Shown: one piece after another, positions 17,495 to 26,458 of the stretch
Position numbering within the stretch: position 1 is the first letter of the stretch
Layout of the letters: each line of letters begins with the position of its first letter
DNA from: Bacteroidota bacterium
Lineage (GTDB): Bacteria; Bacteroidota; Bacteroidia; B-17B0; Aurantibacillaceae
Direction of reading: 5' to 3'
Length of the DNA stretch: 64,000 bases
Assembly (NCBI GenBank): GCA_021323535.1
Contig: JAJONO010000006.1
Span: 62,001-126,000 of the forward strand
The notes under the pieces: generated by a model
The model's input: only the letters and a program-made list of their open reading frames with translations
The model's database searches: none
What the model was told of the DNA's origin: nothing
Translations under genes and position numbers: made by a program

Positions 17495-17971
17495 CTAACA
17501 CGTTTTTCTTATCATATCATAACGGTGAAGGCCAGTACCATAACCATTCTCTGTAATTTTTGTAACATGAAAACCTAGTTTTTCGAAGAAAGGAAATGTG
17601 TGTTGGGATGTATCGAGTTCAATGCTGTGTGAAGGGAACTGTTCTTCAATGATTTTTATTCTGAATTCCAATAACAATTTTCCTATGCCTTTTTTGTGAT
17701 GTAAAGAGTCAACCATTCCCCAGGTCATTTTAGCTTTCTTATCGGTTTTTGGTATATAATAACCGCCGCAGCCAACTACATTAGCATTCAATTCTGTTAC
17801 GTAAAATGCTTCTTTTTCGTTTGAATCATAAACCATTTTACCGCTATCCATTCCATTGAGCCAGTTCTCCAGGTAAGCATGTTCCAAAACATCGAAATAT
17901 TTCGGGCAATTACTTTTAAAAATACTGAGGCAGGCTTGTCTGTCGGAGGGTAGGTATTGCCTGATGTTCAT
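17495..17971 (-). CDS. GNAT-family N-acetyltransferase
   Basis: 158 residues. The acetyl-CoA site is HKKGIGKLLLEFRIKII (~92-108) and the central strand reads TWGMVDSLHH. The C-terminal part has FFEKLGFHVTKITENGYG, with the GNAT-typical F-x-x-x-G-F. The substrate is not evident. It starts a possible transcript with the next gene 63 bp downstream. Confidence 0.88.
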   Translation of the reverse strand: MNIRQYLPSDRQACLSIFKSNCPKYFDVLEHAYLENWLNGMDSGKMVYDSNEKEAFYVTELNANVVGCGGYYIPKTDKKAKMTWGMVDSLHHKKGIGKLLLEFRIKIIEEQFPSHSIELDTSQHTFPFFEKLGFHVTKITENGYGTGLHRYDMIRKTC

Positions 17972-18014
17972 GCGGTAAAGATAGTTCTTTTGCTCATCAT
18001 GTTCATTCTGTTTC

Positions 18015-18635
18015 TTACTCTTGCTTGGGGATCACGAGCGTTTCTTTCTTCTTGAAATCTTTACTGAACCAGTGTTTTATTCCAACTGAAAAGATCATGG
18101 CTAATGGAAATCCCGGAGTGAACCCAACATTCAGATCGGTTTTATTACTGATTGAATAATCGTATTCAAATTCGCAGCCATACAAGAATAATTTGTACTG
18201 GATATTTCCGATTTTTGGTAAGCTGGTTTTTCCGAAAAAACCTTTGTCTTCATAACCCGGGAAACGGTTCCAGTCTTCACGGTAATAAAACGTTGGTCCC
18301 ATTCCGAACATGAGCCTGTGTTTTTTTCTTTCCTTGATAATGGCCCTGAATCCAAAATGCGTAACAGCTGCCCAGCCTCCGGAGCAATCTAGAAAAGCGC
18401 CCTGCATTATTTTCAAAGATAAAATATCTTCCCACACATAATGTTCGTAACCTGCAATGCCGCCGAAGTTAGCGACAAAAAATGCACGCTTGTCCAGTTT
18501 ATAGGGCTGTAGCGATGACTGGTCATCACCGAAAGGATGAACTGTAAGGCCAACATATCTTGCAGTAAACGAATTTTGTGAGTTCAGTTGAAGAACAGAA
18601 ATAATAAAAAGGAAAAGAATGAAATTTCGCAGCAT
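18015..18635 (-). CDS. Secreted/outer-membrane hypothetical protein
   Basis: 206 residues with a signal peptide (FILFLFIISVLQLNSQ). The mature part is rich in aromatic beta strands alternating with glycine turns (FGFRAIIKERKKHRLMFGMG, IQYKLFLYGCEFEYDYSI, DLNVGFTPGFPLA). It ends SVGIKHWFSKDFKKK, consistent with a small outer-membrane beta-barrel of 8-10 strands. I do not recognise the family. It begins one base after the stop of the CFI-box lipoprotein, so the two are co-expressed and may act together at the envelope. Confidence 0.7.
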   Translation of the reverse strand: MLRNFILFLFIISVLQLNSQNSFTARYVGLTVHPFGDDQSSLQPYKLDKRAFFVANFGGIAGYEHYVWEDILSLKIMQGAFLDCSGGWAAVTHFGFRAIIKERKKHRLMFGMGPTFYYREDWNRFPGYEDKGFFGKTSLPKIGNIQYKLFLYGCEFEYDYSISNKTDLNVGFTPGFPLAMIFSVGIKHWFSKDFKKKETLVIPKQE

Positions 18636-18636
18636 T

Positions 18637-19488
18637 TTATTTTCGCGATAAATGAGTCACCCATTTGTCTAAAATCCCCCTGATAAAATCGTTTGCTTTT
18701 TTATTATGTTTTAATTTTTCAACGAGTAAAGGGGAGTATTTGTAATATACTTTTATAAAAGTTCTTCCTGCTAAAGTTTTACTCAGGGTATCGTCCCTGA
18801 ATTTCCGCAGCACCATTACTTCGGGCGCATCGTAACTACCGTATGCCATGGTTGCAATGTAACAGCTTCCCGAACTACCGCTTCCGCCACTATCGCTTCC
18901 ACTACTGTTGCTTCCTCCGCTGTTGCTTCCCCCTGAGCTTCCATTGCTGCTGGCCCCCACGATAAGCGCAAGTAAAAGCCCCACAACAATAATTCCAAGA
19001 ATGACTACCAGTAAAATGATAGCCACTTTTTCGGCGCCTCGTTTTTTGTCCACGGCGCTCAGGCTTATTTCTTTAATGTTTTCTTTTGTTACAACAAGAT
19101 GGCTCTTCTTTTCTTCTCCCTGAGGTACTTCGCTGCCGGCATTTGCTGTGGCAACATCGGGGTCGGCAACAGCCGTTTTTGTGTAAATGTTGAGATCGTA
19201 ACGGTGCTCTTTTTTTTCTGAACCTGAAGATGGTTTTTTAATTTTTGAAATGTAGGCAGTATCGCTTACCGGATGAGGAACGCCGCTAATGCCTGCGTCT
19301 GTAATTTCTGGTGTAGCAAGGTAATAGGTTTTAAATTCATCGTGAACATACACGTTGTAACTGCTGAATGCCTGGATAACATCCTTATTCTTGTAAAAAA
19401 CCTCTTTGGTAAGACTTATTTGTTTGTATGATTTGCAGGAAATAAAAATAAGCAAACCTGCAATCAGAAGAGCTACAATTTTTTTCAT
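18637..19488 (-). CDS. Lipoprotein with a C-terminal CFI-box domain
   Basis: 283 residues. The lipobox gives lipidated Cys18 (GLLIFISC). An extracytoplasmic region (~20-150) contains a lysine/glutamate-rich stretch, followed by a strongly hydrophobic segment (~153-179, [20 protein letters not shown]). A Gly/Ser-only linker (~180-208) leads to a C-terminal module starting [10 protein letters not shown] (209) and continuing [10 protein letters not shown] and [12 protein letters not shown]. That module matches the CFI-box-CTERM family, of unknown function. Having both a lipid anchor and an internal membrane segment is unusual. It is followed one base later by the predicted beta-barrel gene. Confidence 0.8.
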   Translation of the reverse strand: MKKIVALLIAGLLIFISCKSYKQISLTKEVFYKNKDVIQAFSSYNVYVHDEFKTYYLATPEITDAGISGVPHPVSDTAYISKIKKPSSGSEKKEHRYDLNIYTKTAVADPDVATANAGSEVPQGEEKKSHLVVTKENIKEISLSAVDKKRGAEKVAIILLVVILGIIVVGLLLALIVGASSNGSSGGSNSGGSNSSGSDSGGSGSSGSCYIATMAYGSYDAPEVMVLRKFRDDTLSKTLAGRTFIKVYYKYSPLLVEKLKHNKKANDFIRGILDKWVTHLSRK

Positions 19489-19530
19489 AAAATGATTTTT
19501 ACATTTTTATTTACTTAACCGGAAACAGGT

Positions 19531-19971
19531 TTATGGTTTTCTCATAAACAATTTCCCTACATTTTTTGCCGTAGCTTTTGTTTTCGATTTGTCGCCAACC
19601 AGCCAAAGAAAACTTCCTTCAAATGTGTAATCCGCAAAATAAAGGTCTTCTCTATGAATGGATACGAGCCAGAGAAAACTTGCATTTTTATGGCGGTAAC
19701 TCATTTGTCCGTCTTTAATAATGAGCCTGGCGTCTTTACGCACAAATGCGGCCGCAACATTCGGGGGATGAATGAAGTCGAAGCCGCAAAGTGTTACATC
19801 ACCGGTGGCCTGATCTATGTTAAGTTCGCAGCCTGAGGGGAGTTTATCGGTGGTGTTATTTATTTCGATCCAGGTTCCGTAAATATCGGGATCCACATTA
19901 TTTTTTGTACAACCTCCAAATGCAAGGATGGCTGTTATTACCAATGCAAACTTTTTGAGTGAATGCTTCAT
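19531..19971 (-). CDS. Small lipoprotein, lipocalin-like
   Basis: 146 residues with signal peptide and lipobox ending FGGC at Cys21. The mature protein is beta-rich: YGTWIEINNTT (a lipocalin-like G-x-W motif near the start), CELNIDQATGDVTLCGFDF, LYFADYTFEGSFLWLV. One possible disulphide joins the two cysteines of the CELN/LCGF segment. No function known. It is separated by 42 bp from the CFI-box lipoprotein gene and may head the same transcript. Confidence 0.7.
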   Translation of the reverse strand: MKHSLKKFALVITAILAFGGCTKNNVDPDIYGTWIEINNTTDKLPSGCELNIDQATGDVTLCGFDFIHPPNVAAAFVRKDARLIIKDGQMSYRHKNASFLWLVSIHREDLYFADYTFEGSFLWLVGDKSKTKATAKNVGKLFMRKP

Positions 19972-20081
19972 AAATAACTGTGATTTGGTTTAAACAAATG
20001 TCCAGAAAAGACAGTGTAGCGAAAATCCCTGATTGTGGCCTATTTCAATTTTTAACATCCCTGAAAACAGGGATAAAGGAA

Positions 20082-20774
20082 TTAGCTGGCGAGTCCGTTT
20101 TGCACGGCAAATTTCACAAGCCCGGCTATATTTTTCACATTGAGTTTTCGGATGAGATTTTTTCTGTGGGTTTCCACAGTGTAGGCGCTGATAAATAATT
20201 TTTCGGCTATCTCAGGTGTAGTAAATTCTTTAGCGATGAGTTTGAGCACATCAATTTCACGCTCGGTTAATCCCGAAAGCTGCGGTTGCGTTTGCGTCAT
20301 TTCATTAGCGTAAACGGTATTGGTTTGAGCGTCGAGTAATTTAAGCGCGACATCGTTACTGAAATGTTTTTTTCCATCTGATACTGTCTGAATGGCCTGT
20401 TCCAGTTCTTTAATGCCGGTGTTCTTAAGAATATATCCCGAAATCCCAATCCGTACAAGTTCTTCAATAAATTGTTTTTCGAGGTACATGCTTAACATGA
20501 TAATGCGGACAGAAGGATGTTTTTTTACGATGACCTTAGCTGTATCAATGCCATTGAGTTCGGGCATGTTAATGTCGAGCAGTACAACATCGGTTTCTTT
20601 TTCTGAAAGAAAATCCAACACTTGTTTTCCAGTATTAGCCGTACCAACAACAGAAACAAAATCGGTTTGACTTAGCGACGATTTAAGTCCATCCACAAAC
20701 ATCTGGTGGTCGTCGGCAATTAAAACACGTATGTTCTTTTTGTCACTCATACAATCAATGAGGTAATTCAGCAA
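20082..20774 (-). CDS. NarL/FixJ-type response regulator
   Basis: 230 residues. The receiver domain has the acidic pair in IADDHQMFVDG, phosphoacceptor Asp in VVLLDINMPELNG (~68) and Lys in GYILKNTG (~118). A LuxR-type helix-turn-helix occupies the C-terminal ~60 residues: LTEREIDVLKLIAKEFTTPE, then ISAYTVETHRKNLIRKLNVK. It is a DNA-binding output regulator. Its start overlaps the 3' end of the TPR histidine kinase gene by 20 bp, marking it as that kinase's partner. Confidence 0.94.
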   Translation of the reverse strand: MLNYLIDCMSDKKNIRVLIADDHQMFVDGLKSSLSQTDFVSVVGTANTGKQVLDFLSEKETDVVLLDINMPELNGIDTAKVIVKKHPSVRIIMLSMYLEKQFIEELVRIGISGYILKNTGIKELEQAIQTVSDGKKHFSNDVALKLLDAQTNTVYANEMTQTQPQLSGLTEREIDVLKLIAKEFTTPEIAEKLFISAYTVETHRKNLIRKLNVKNIAGLVKFAVQNGLAS

Positions 20775-22737
20775 TAAGACTTGTACCTTTTCCAGGCTGC
20801 GAGTCTATTACCAATTTACCTCCAAGATACGTAATTCTTGATTCAATATTTTGCAGCCCTATGCCTTGTTTTTTTGATAAATTACTTGTATCAAATCCCT
20901 GTCCGTTATCCTCTATCATAAGTGTTATAACATCGTCATGCATGATAAGCTGTATATCGGCCTTTGTAGCTCGTGAATGTTTAATGATGTTGTTGGAAGC
21001 TTCCTGGATTATTCTGAACAGGGCAATTTCCACCTGTTCCTGCAATCGTACTTCCGCACCAACTGCTTCGAAGCGGAATAATATGTTACCTGAACTGTTC
21101 AGTTTTGAAATAAAATCTTTTGTAGCGGCTATAAGTCCGAGTTTTACGAGCGCGCCCGGCATCATATTATGTGAAATAGTTCTGAGATCGTTGCACACTT
21201 CGTCGAGCATATCTACCGATTGCTGAAAATGGTTGCGTTCACTGTCTTTGTTGTTCCTTGTATTGTAAGTATCGAGGTTTAATTTTACGGTTGATAATAA
21301 TCCGCCGAGGCCGTCGTGCAGTTCGCCTGCAATGCGTTTACGTTCTTCTTCCTGGGCGTTAATGGTAACGTTGAGTAATTCTTTCTGGTGCTGATTTATT
21401 TTATTGAGGAGTTCCTGTTTTTCTCTGAGTACTTTTTCTTTTAAACGCATTCTACGCTGGGTAAAAAATAAAATGATGATTGTAATCAAAAGGAGCGATA
21501 AACCTATGATGGTATAAATGAGATTACGTTTCTGCTTTAGTTCAAGTTGATTGATCCGTTTTTCTTTTTCGAGAGATATGATTTCTTTATCCTTCTTCTC
21601 GGTCTTATAAAGGCCTTCCATCTTTGCCATTTCGGTTTTACTTTCAATGTCGAAAATACTGTCCTTTAAATCGGTGTAAAACTCAAGATTCTCCAATGCT
21701 TTTTTATGGTTACCTGCCCCAGAATATGATTTCGCAAGTGCATGGTAAGCATTAACCATGTTTTCAAGAGCATTAATCTCTTTTGCAATGTTAAGAGCCT
21801 GCTCCTGGTATTCTGCTGCCTTGAGATAATTACCTGAGTAAAATTCCGATAAACCCAAACCAATGAAACAATAACCCTGGCCCATTTTATCATTCTGTTC
21901 TTTTTTAATTTCGAGCGAACGTAAGTAATAAGGTGTAGCCTCTTTGTACCTTCCTAATTCGGTATGAGCAAGGCCAACATTATAAAGCGCAGTCGAGATC
22001 GAATTTTTATCACCTACTGTTTTTCCGTTCGGTAATTTTTCTTCTGCAATTTTTAACGATGTAAGGTAATAGGTGAGGGCGGTGTCGTTGTAGTGTTGAC
22101 TGTAATAAACATTGCCCAATCCCATGTTACAGTTGGCATCAACGCGCCTGTTCTTTATAGTACGTGAATTGAGTTCAAGTCCTTTTTTATAATATTCGGC
22201 TGCTTTGTTGTATGCCTTCTGAACGCGGTAGATATTACCGAGTGAGATATAGCAATCAATGATCTCTTTTTTATCGTCAATTTCTTCGGCAATTTTTAAA
22301 GCACGGAATTGACATACTGTAGCTGAGTCGTAACTGCCTTTATCTTTATACACGCCACCGAGGCAACTCATGGCCGTAGCGGCTTTCTTTTTATTATCGG
22401 TTTGCAGGTAATAGGTATAGGATTTCTGAAGGAATGGAATGGAACCATCAAAGCTTCCTTCATACCAGAGCTCGAGTCCGTATCGTAAATAAGCCCTCGC
22501 CATTCCTTTTTTGTAATTGATTTGTTCGGCAAGTTTAACGGCTTCTTCAGCGTATTGCTTGGCTTTTACAGCATCGTAATCGCTGTATTCTTCAATAAGT
22601 GAAATGAGCACATCAACACGGGCGCTGTCTTTCGATTTATTTAAAACAGTGAGAAGGCTATCTGTTTTTTTGTCCTGCGTAAAAACCGAAAGCGGAGCAA
22701 TGAAAATGAATGACAGAAGGATCAGGGCGACTCTCAT
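20755..22737 (-). CDS. TPR-containing NarX/DesK-type histidine kinase
   Basis: 660 residues. A signal peptide (ILLSFIFIAPLSVFTQ) exports residues ~22-390, made of at least six TPR repeats (for example ALYNVGLAHTELGRYKEATP). One transmembrane helix follows (NLIYTIIGLSLLLITIIILF, ~403-422), then a coiled coil and a HisKA_3 dimerisation domain with phospho-His in KRIAGELHDGLGG (~475). The HATPase has DNGQGFDTSN and a short GIGLQNIESRI. The periplasmic TPR array is the sensor. The gene is coupled by overlap to the LuxR regulator. Its upstream region holds phased GTTTAA boxes (22747-22792). Confidence 0.93.
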   Translation of the reverse strand: MRVALILLSFIFIAPLSVFTQDKKTDSLLTVLNKSKDSARVDVLISLIEEYSDYDAVKAKQYAEEAVKLAEQINYKKGMARAYLRYGLELWYEGSFDGSIPFLQKSYTYYLQTDNKKKAATAMSCLGGVYKDKGSYDSATVCQFRALKIAEEIDDKKEIIDCYISLGNIYRVQKAYNKAAEYYKKGLELNSRTIKNRRVDANCNMGLGNVYYSQHYNDTALTYYLTSLKIAEEKLPNGKTVGDKNSISTALYNVGLAHTELGRYKEATPYYLRSLEIKKEQNDKMGQGYCFIGLGLSEFYSGNYLKAAEYQEQALNIAKEINALENMVNAYHALAKSYSGAGNHKKALENLEFYTDLKDSIFDIESKTEMAKMEGLYKTEKKDKEIISLEKEKRINQLELKQKRNLIYTIIGLSLLLITIIILFFTQRRMRLKEKVLREKQELLNKINQHQKELLNVTINAQEEERKRIAGELHDGLGGLLSTVKLNLDTYNTRNNKDSERNHFQQSVDMLDEVCNDLRTISHNMMPGALVKLGLIAATKDFISKLNSSGNILFRFEAVGAEVRLQEQVEIALFRIIQEASNNIIKHSRATKADIQLIMHDDVITLMIEDNGQGFDTSNLSKKQGIGLQNIESRITYLGGKLVIDSQPGKGTSLIAELPH

Positions 22738-22746
22738 CAGAAAATT

Positions 22747-22792
22747 GTTTAATATCGTTTAAGGTAGTTTAAAATAGTTTAAATCAGTTTGA
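22747..22792. promoter_or_regulatory. Five GTTTAA-type boxes at exact 10-bp spacing
   Basis: GTTTAA occurs at 22747, 22757, 22767 and 22777, and GTTTGA at 22787, each exactly 10 bp apart, which is close to one helical turn. The array lies immediately upstream (minus strand) of the TPR histidine kinase start at 22737. It could be a phased binding site, intrinsically curved DNA or a simple repeat; only the periodicity is certain. Confidence 0.6.
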
Positions 22793-22829
22793 ACAATTTT
22801 AAACCACATTTAAATAAATTGAACCATGC

Positions 22830-23375
22830 TTATACGATCAGGGCCTTGTCGCCAGTCTTGGCATTTGTAACACGTTCTATATAACCTTTAAAGTAGAAAG
22901 GAATATTATCTTCGGGACCGTTTTTGAGCCGGCCTTTAACTTTTTCGATTGCGAGTATCGAGATCTCAAAATGGGGTTGACCAGTAACAAGAATGGGTTG
23001 TTGGAGCTTATCGTACCAATAATATTTTCCGCCAAAATTCCGTCTCGCCACTTCAAAAATATAAGTTCCTAAGCTTTGAGTGATTCCACGAACCGCGTCC
23101 TCTTCCATTTCATCTACAAAATCGGAAGCTTCAGCAAGAATTTCATCTACTATTTTAAGGCTCTCCACGCTGTAATCCAACTTTCCAAAGCGGACAGAAA
23201 AATGCTCAACACATTCATCGGCTTCAGTGATCATTTGTTGTGTGAATTCATCAACGGAATCCTGCTGCCCCGTTGGCAAGCCTTGCTCCTTCGAATTGGC
23301 GACCGATGGCTTTTCCGTTTCGTGTTTGTGTACCTCGTTGATCTTATTTCTTCTGAGAAAGTCGAATAGTCCCAT
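22830..23375 (-). CDS. Conserved hypothetical protein
   Basis: 181-residue soluble protein. The first ~40 residues (MGLFDFLRRNKIN, then a Lys/Gln/Ser-rich region) look like a flexible tail. The rest is a compact alpha/beta domain: acidic helices (SLKIVDEILAEASDFVDEME), then GITQSLGTYIFEVARRNFGG, YYWYDKLQQPILVTGQP and IPFYFKGYIERV. The arrangement recalls DUF3806-like proteins, which I suggest weakly. No function known. It is upstream of the kinase but 92 bp away, with the phased boxes between. Confidence 0.7.
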   Translation of the reverse strand: MGLFDFLRRNKINEVHKHETEKPSVANSKEQGLPTGQQDSVDEFTQQMITEADECVEHFSVRFGKLDYSVESLKIVDEILAEASDFVDEMEEDAVRGITQSLGTYIFEVARRNFGGKYYWYDKLQQPILVTGQPHFEISILAIEKVKGRLKNGPEDNIPFYFKGYIERVTNAKTGDKALIV

Positions 23376-23390
23376 TGTATTTATTTTTTT

Positions 23391-23450
23391 TACCGCAGAT
23401 TACGCAGATTCACAGATCTGTGTAAATCCGTGAAATCTGTAGCTTTTGAT
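23391..23450. repeat. Intergenic repeat with perfect palindrome CACAGATCTGTG
   Basis: ACCGCAGATTACGCAGATTC then the 12-bp palindrome at 23411-23422 and TGTAAATCCGTGAAATCTG. Variants of these phrases occur at 6001-6040 (GGGATCTGCGAAATCTGCGT) and 62730-62754. It lies between two genes that are both on the minus strand. No function assigned. Confidence 0.55.
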
Positions 23451-23501
23451 TTTAGAAACTTATCTAAGATACACTTATTCTTTAAACAATCAATTCTGTT
23501 T

Positions 23502-23999
23502 TTATACACGGGAATTAATCAGTGTTGTAAGGTCCTCTTCAAGGATGTTTCTTACTTTTTTAATGTTGTATCGGAGGTTGATGTAAAAAACGAATAAAAT
23601 AATCAGTATAATTAAGTAAGCAACGTTTGTATAGTAAACCTTTAACGTAGCCAGAAATAGGATAATACACGCATACGAAAGAAGAATAAAAAATAAGCTT
23701 AGAAGTAATAGTGTCCAGGGATAGACTTTTACATGAATCATAAGCTCACTGTCGTATTCTTCATATGTTCCTTTACATAATATAATGTTTTTGCGCCATA
23801 TTTCTCTTCTTGGCCTGATTGTAAATCCTTTATTTGTTGTTCCCCCAATATACTTTTTTCCAGAAGCATATTCTTCAAAGAAAACCATTTTCGTTTCAAC
23901 AAGTGAAGACAGTCTTAAATTAAACTCATCTCTGTTCATTTTTGTAAAAAAAGCAAACTCCTGCATTAATTGTAATTTGATGAGTAAGCGATGGAGCAT
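23502..23999 (-). CDS. Hypothetical protein with two transmembrane segments
   Basis: Up to 165 residues; internal starts at 23966 (MQEFAFFT) or 23939 (MNRDEFNL) are equally possible because no ribosome-binding site distinguishes them. A soluble N-terminal domain (~90 residues, with EEYASGKKYIGGTTNKGFTI and ELMIHVKVYP) precedes two adjacent transmembrane helices (LLLLSLFFILLSYACIILFL and YLIILIILFVFYIN). AT-rich and unlinked to its neighbours. Family not recognised; the layout resembles bacterial PH-domain membrane proteins. Confidence 0.55.
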   Translation of the reverse strand: MLHRLLIKLQLMQEFAFFTKMNRDEFNLRLSSLVETKMVFFEEYASGKKYIGGTTNKGFTIRPRREIWRKNIILCKGTYEEYDSELMIHVKVYPWTLLLLSLFFILLSYACIILFLATLKVYYTNVAYLIILIILFVFYINLRYNIKKVRNILEEDLTTLINSRV

Positions 24000-24039
24000 A
24001 AAGCGCGATCAAGATACGAACAATATCAGGATGATTGAG

Positions 24040-24501
24040 TTATTCTTTGGTCTTAAACTTGAGCTTCTCGCCTGTAAAACCAAAACCATGATCTTCGTAG
24101 AAGTTGATAGTACGAAGCCAACGCTCTTCAATAGGAGCCGTAACGTCTATTCTTGCCCATTTATTTTTCACAGCAAGGGCCTTGGCTTCATCAATGAGTT
24201 GTTTGCCCACATTCTGACTGCGATACGCTGGCTTTACATACATTTCGTTAATGGTGCCATACAAACCACCGGCATAAATGGCAAAGCATTCTGAGATTGT
24301 AATTACACCAACAATCTCAGAATCAAGTTTTGCAACAAACATATAGTGTCCTGCTTGATTAAGCAGACGTTCTTTATTGAGAATGAATTTATCAATGTGT
24401 ACAGCGTCCTCGGCTTCGTCGCCAAGTTCAATAAGAAGCGACCTGATGAGTTCAAGCGCATCAACAATGTTGGATTCGTTTACAGGAGAAATTTGTAGCA
24501 T
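24040..24501 (-). CDS. GNAT-family N-acetyltransferase
   Basis: 153 residues with a canonical GNAT core. Motif A is MYVKPAYRSQNVGKQLIDEA (~92-111) with the R/Q-x-x-G-x-(G/K) acetyl-CoA loop. It is followed by IDVTAPIEERWLRTINFYED and ending HGFGFTGEKLKFK. Substrate unknown. Monocistronic. Confidence 0.88.
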   Translation of the reverse strand: MLQISPVNESNIVDALELIRSLLIELGDEAEDAVHIDKFILNKERLLNQAGHYMFVAKLDSEIVGVITISECFAIYAGGLYGTINEMYVKPAYRSQNVGKQLIDEAKALAVKNKWARIDVTAPIEERWLRTINFYEDHGFGFTGEKLKFKTKE

Positions 24502-24635
24502 GTGGGAGATTAGAGGCTGATTTAAAGATAAACTTAAATTTATTTAGTTGTAAGGGTTTTGAATTTGCTTTATAACTGGTAGAATTGATTGAGCCTAACC
24601 ATCATTTTAACAAATAAGTGGGGGCAAAAGGAGAA

Positions 24636-25847
24636 TTATCCGTTTCCGCTTTTCCTTTTTCTTCTCCTCACAGCAATTGCGATTAATATAACAGCGAGTG
24701 TTCCTCCCGAGGAAAGAAGGAGCCAGTTTGTTTTTCCTTTTTCTTCGATTGGTTTTGTTCCCTGACTTATTTCTGCTGTTGGTGTATCAACTGAATTGTT
24801 GGCAATAACCGGAACTGTAACTATTGGAGCCGGATCCGGAACAAATTTTACGTCGTCGGTAGAATTTTTTACGGCCGATTCTTTTACATCTGTTTCGCTG
24901 ATCGTAAAATTGGCCAGTGCAAGGAGTGATGTAACATTGGTGTTGATCCTGCTCCAATCCACCTTATAATTTTCTGAATCATTATTCTCTAACATAAGCT
25001 TGTAACTGAAAGGACCCACCTTGTTGTGCATGCCCTCGTATCTGCCTTTAAGTTCTTCTTCTTTGGGGTTGGGACGAACATTGATATATTTTTTCATGAG
25101 TTCTTTCATCTCTTTTATTTTTGTTTCGAGTGATGCAGACTTGTCACCAAAATATTCTTTCGCGATCATGTAAGATGAAAGCGCGTATTCAACAGCAATT
25201 GTATTAGCATAACAATCACCAAGGTCGGTCATTAAACTGGCCATGATCAAATCATTCTTAGGTGTGAATGGAAAACGTTCGTGAGCCTGAATGAGGATCT
25301 GCCGGCACACATTCGAATCTTTTTCCTGTGTTTCTGTAAGTCCCAATACAGTTGATGTTTTTAAATGATCAGGATTTTTAGCAAGCTTGAGTTTGGTTTC
25401 AAGAACTTTCACGTGAACCCATTCGCTTCCTTCATGGTCGTTGGGATTTAATTGTAACCCGCGTTTAATATATTTAAGAGCGCTGTCGTTCATGCCTCTT
25501 AATTCATAGGCAGTTCCAAGGTTAGAGGCAATTTTGTAATCATTGGGATAATGTTTATAGATTTCGGAAAGTATCTGAAGCGATTCTTCTGTTTTTCCAA
25601 GCTTCATTAATCCAAGTGCATAATCGGAAAGTAACATGTAAGCATGATCCTTTTTCAATTTTGCTTCCAGTTTTAATAGGCGAGAAACATTGAGCTCTTT
25701 ATTGAAGTTAATATTGAATTTTTTTCTGAGTTCGTCGGTCACGAGGTGCAAATGTCCTTCTTTATCGGTAGAATAAAAGTAATTGAGACAAGCATTCGAT
25801 CTTGAAATAGAACCGAACAGCACAAGAATTAAAAATATTTTTTTCAT
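24636..25847 (-). CDS. Exported TPR protein with C-terminal membrane anchor
   Basis: 403 residues. A signal peptide ends at about SNA (19), and the mature N-terminus CLNYFYSTDKEGHLH is distinctive. Three or more TPRs occupy ~80-250 (SLQILSEIYKHYPNDYKIAS, DSALKYIKRGLQLNPNDHEG). A Pro/Val/Thr linker (~310-365) leads to a C-terminal transmembrane helix (WLLLSSGGTLAVILIAIAV) followed by RRRKRK. The protein should be anchored in the inner membrane with its TPR domain in the periplasm. Partner unknown. The hydrophobic-plus-basic tail resembles sorting tails but lacks a clear sorting motif. Confidence 0.75.
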   Translation of the reverse strand: MKKIFLILVLFGSISRSNACLNYFYSTDKEGHLHLVTDELRKKFNINFNKELNVSRLLKLEAKLKKDHAYMLLSDYALGLMKLGKTEESLQILSEIYKHYPNDYKIASNLGTAYELRGMNDSALKYIKRGLQLNPNDHEGSEWVHVKVLETKLKLAKNPDHLKTSTVLGLTETQEKDSNVCRQILIQAHERFPFTPKNDLIMASLMTDLGDCYANTIAVEYALSSYMIAKEYFGDKSASLETKIKEMKELMKKYINVRPNPKEEELKGRYEGMHNKVGPFSYKLMLENNDSENYKVDWSRINTNVTSLLALANFTISETDVKESAVKNSTDDVKFVPDPAPIVTVPVIANNSVDTPTAEISQGTKPIEEKGKTNWLLLSSGGTLAVILIAIAVRRRKRKSGNG

Positions 25848-25875
25848 AGAATGAAGATAAGTTTTTTTATTTTTC

Positions 25876-26424
25876 CTAAGCTCTGAGTTTTTCCCGCGCC
25901 TCCATTAAAGCGAATCCCAATAAGTTCAGTCCTTTCCACTTATTTGGATTCTCAATTCCATCGTTGCCGTTAGCCATACCAATTCCCCAGATGGGATCCA
26001 CCGGACTGGCTTCAACAATAATGCGTTCAGATGTGTTAAGTAAGAATTCTTTGAGCTTGGGATTTTGCGAAAATTTATGAAATGATCCATTGAGAACAAT
26101 ATCATAACGGTGTTTCAGCCAGGTTTCTTCGTTGAAGTTTTTTATTTTTCTTCCCAGGGATTTTGCTTCGGCAGGTTTTGTACAGGAAATTATTTTTTCA
26201 CGGATAACTTCATCTCCAAACACACGGGCTTTTTCGCTCATCATATAATGTTCGGCCGATTTGTAAATTATTCCCTCAACAGTAAATTCCGTGAGCCACC
26301 ATTGGCTGAAACAGCTTGAAATAATGGTTCCGTCTTTTGAAGGCTGATGCCCCCAGAAAAAAAGAAAGTTGAGTTTCTCCCCGGAATTGAATTTGTTTTT
26401 TAATTGTTCGAGATTGTATTTCAT
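25876..26424 (-). CDS. NADAR family protein (YbiA-like)
   Basis: 182 residues from the ATG at 26424. An upstream in-frame ATG at 26493 would overlap the preceding gene by 35 bp and adds residues foreign to the family. Family motifs: FLFFWGHQPSKDG, FSQWWLTEFTVEG, YKSAEHYMMSEKARVFGD, then a C-terminal SPVDPIWGIGM and NKWKGLNLLGFALMEAREKL. YbiA-type NADAR proteins hydrolyse the N-glycosidic bond of early riboflavin intermediates; other members are linked to ADP-ribose chemistry. Which applies here cannot be decided. It is the third gene of a tight minus-strand cluster after SRPBCC and MORN-like genes. Confidence 0.88.
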   Translation of the reverse strand: MKYNLEQLKNKFNSGEKLNFLFFWGHQPSKDGTIISSCFSQWWLTEFTVEGIIYKSAEHYMMSEKARVFGDEVIREKIISCTKPAEAKSLGRKIKNFNEETWLKHRYDIVLNGSFHKFSQNPKLKEFLLNTSERIIVEASPVDPIWGIGMANGNDGIENPNKWKGLNLLGFALMEAREKLRA

Positions 26425-26458
26425 GGAGAGATGGTTTCGTTCCAATGATTTAAGTTCT

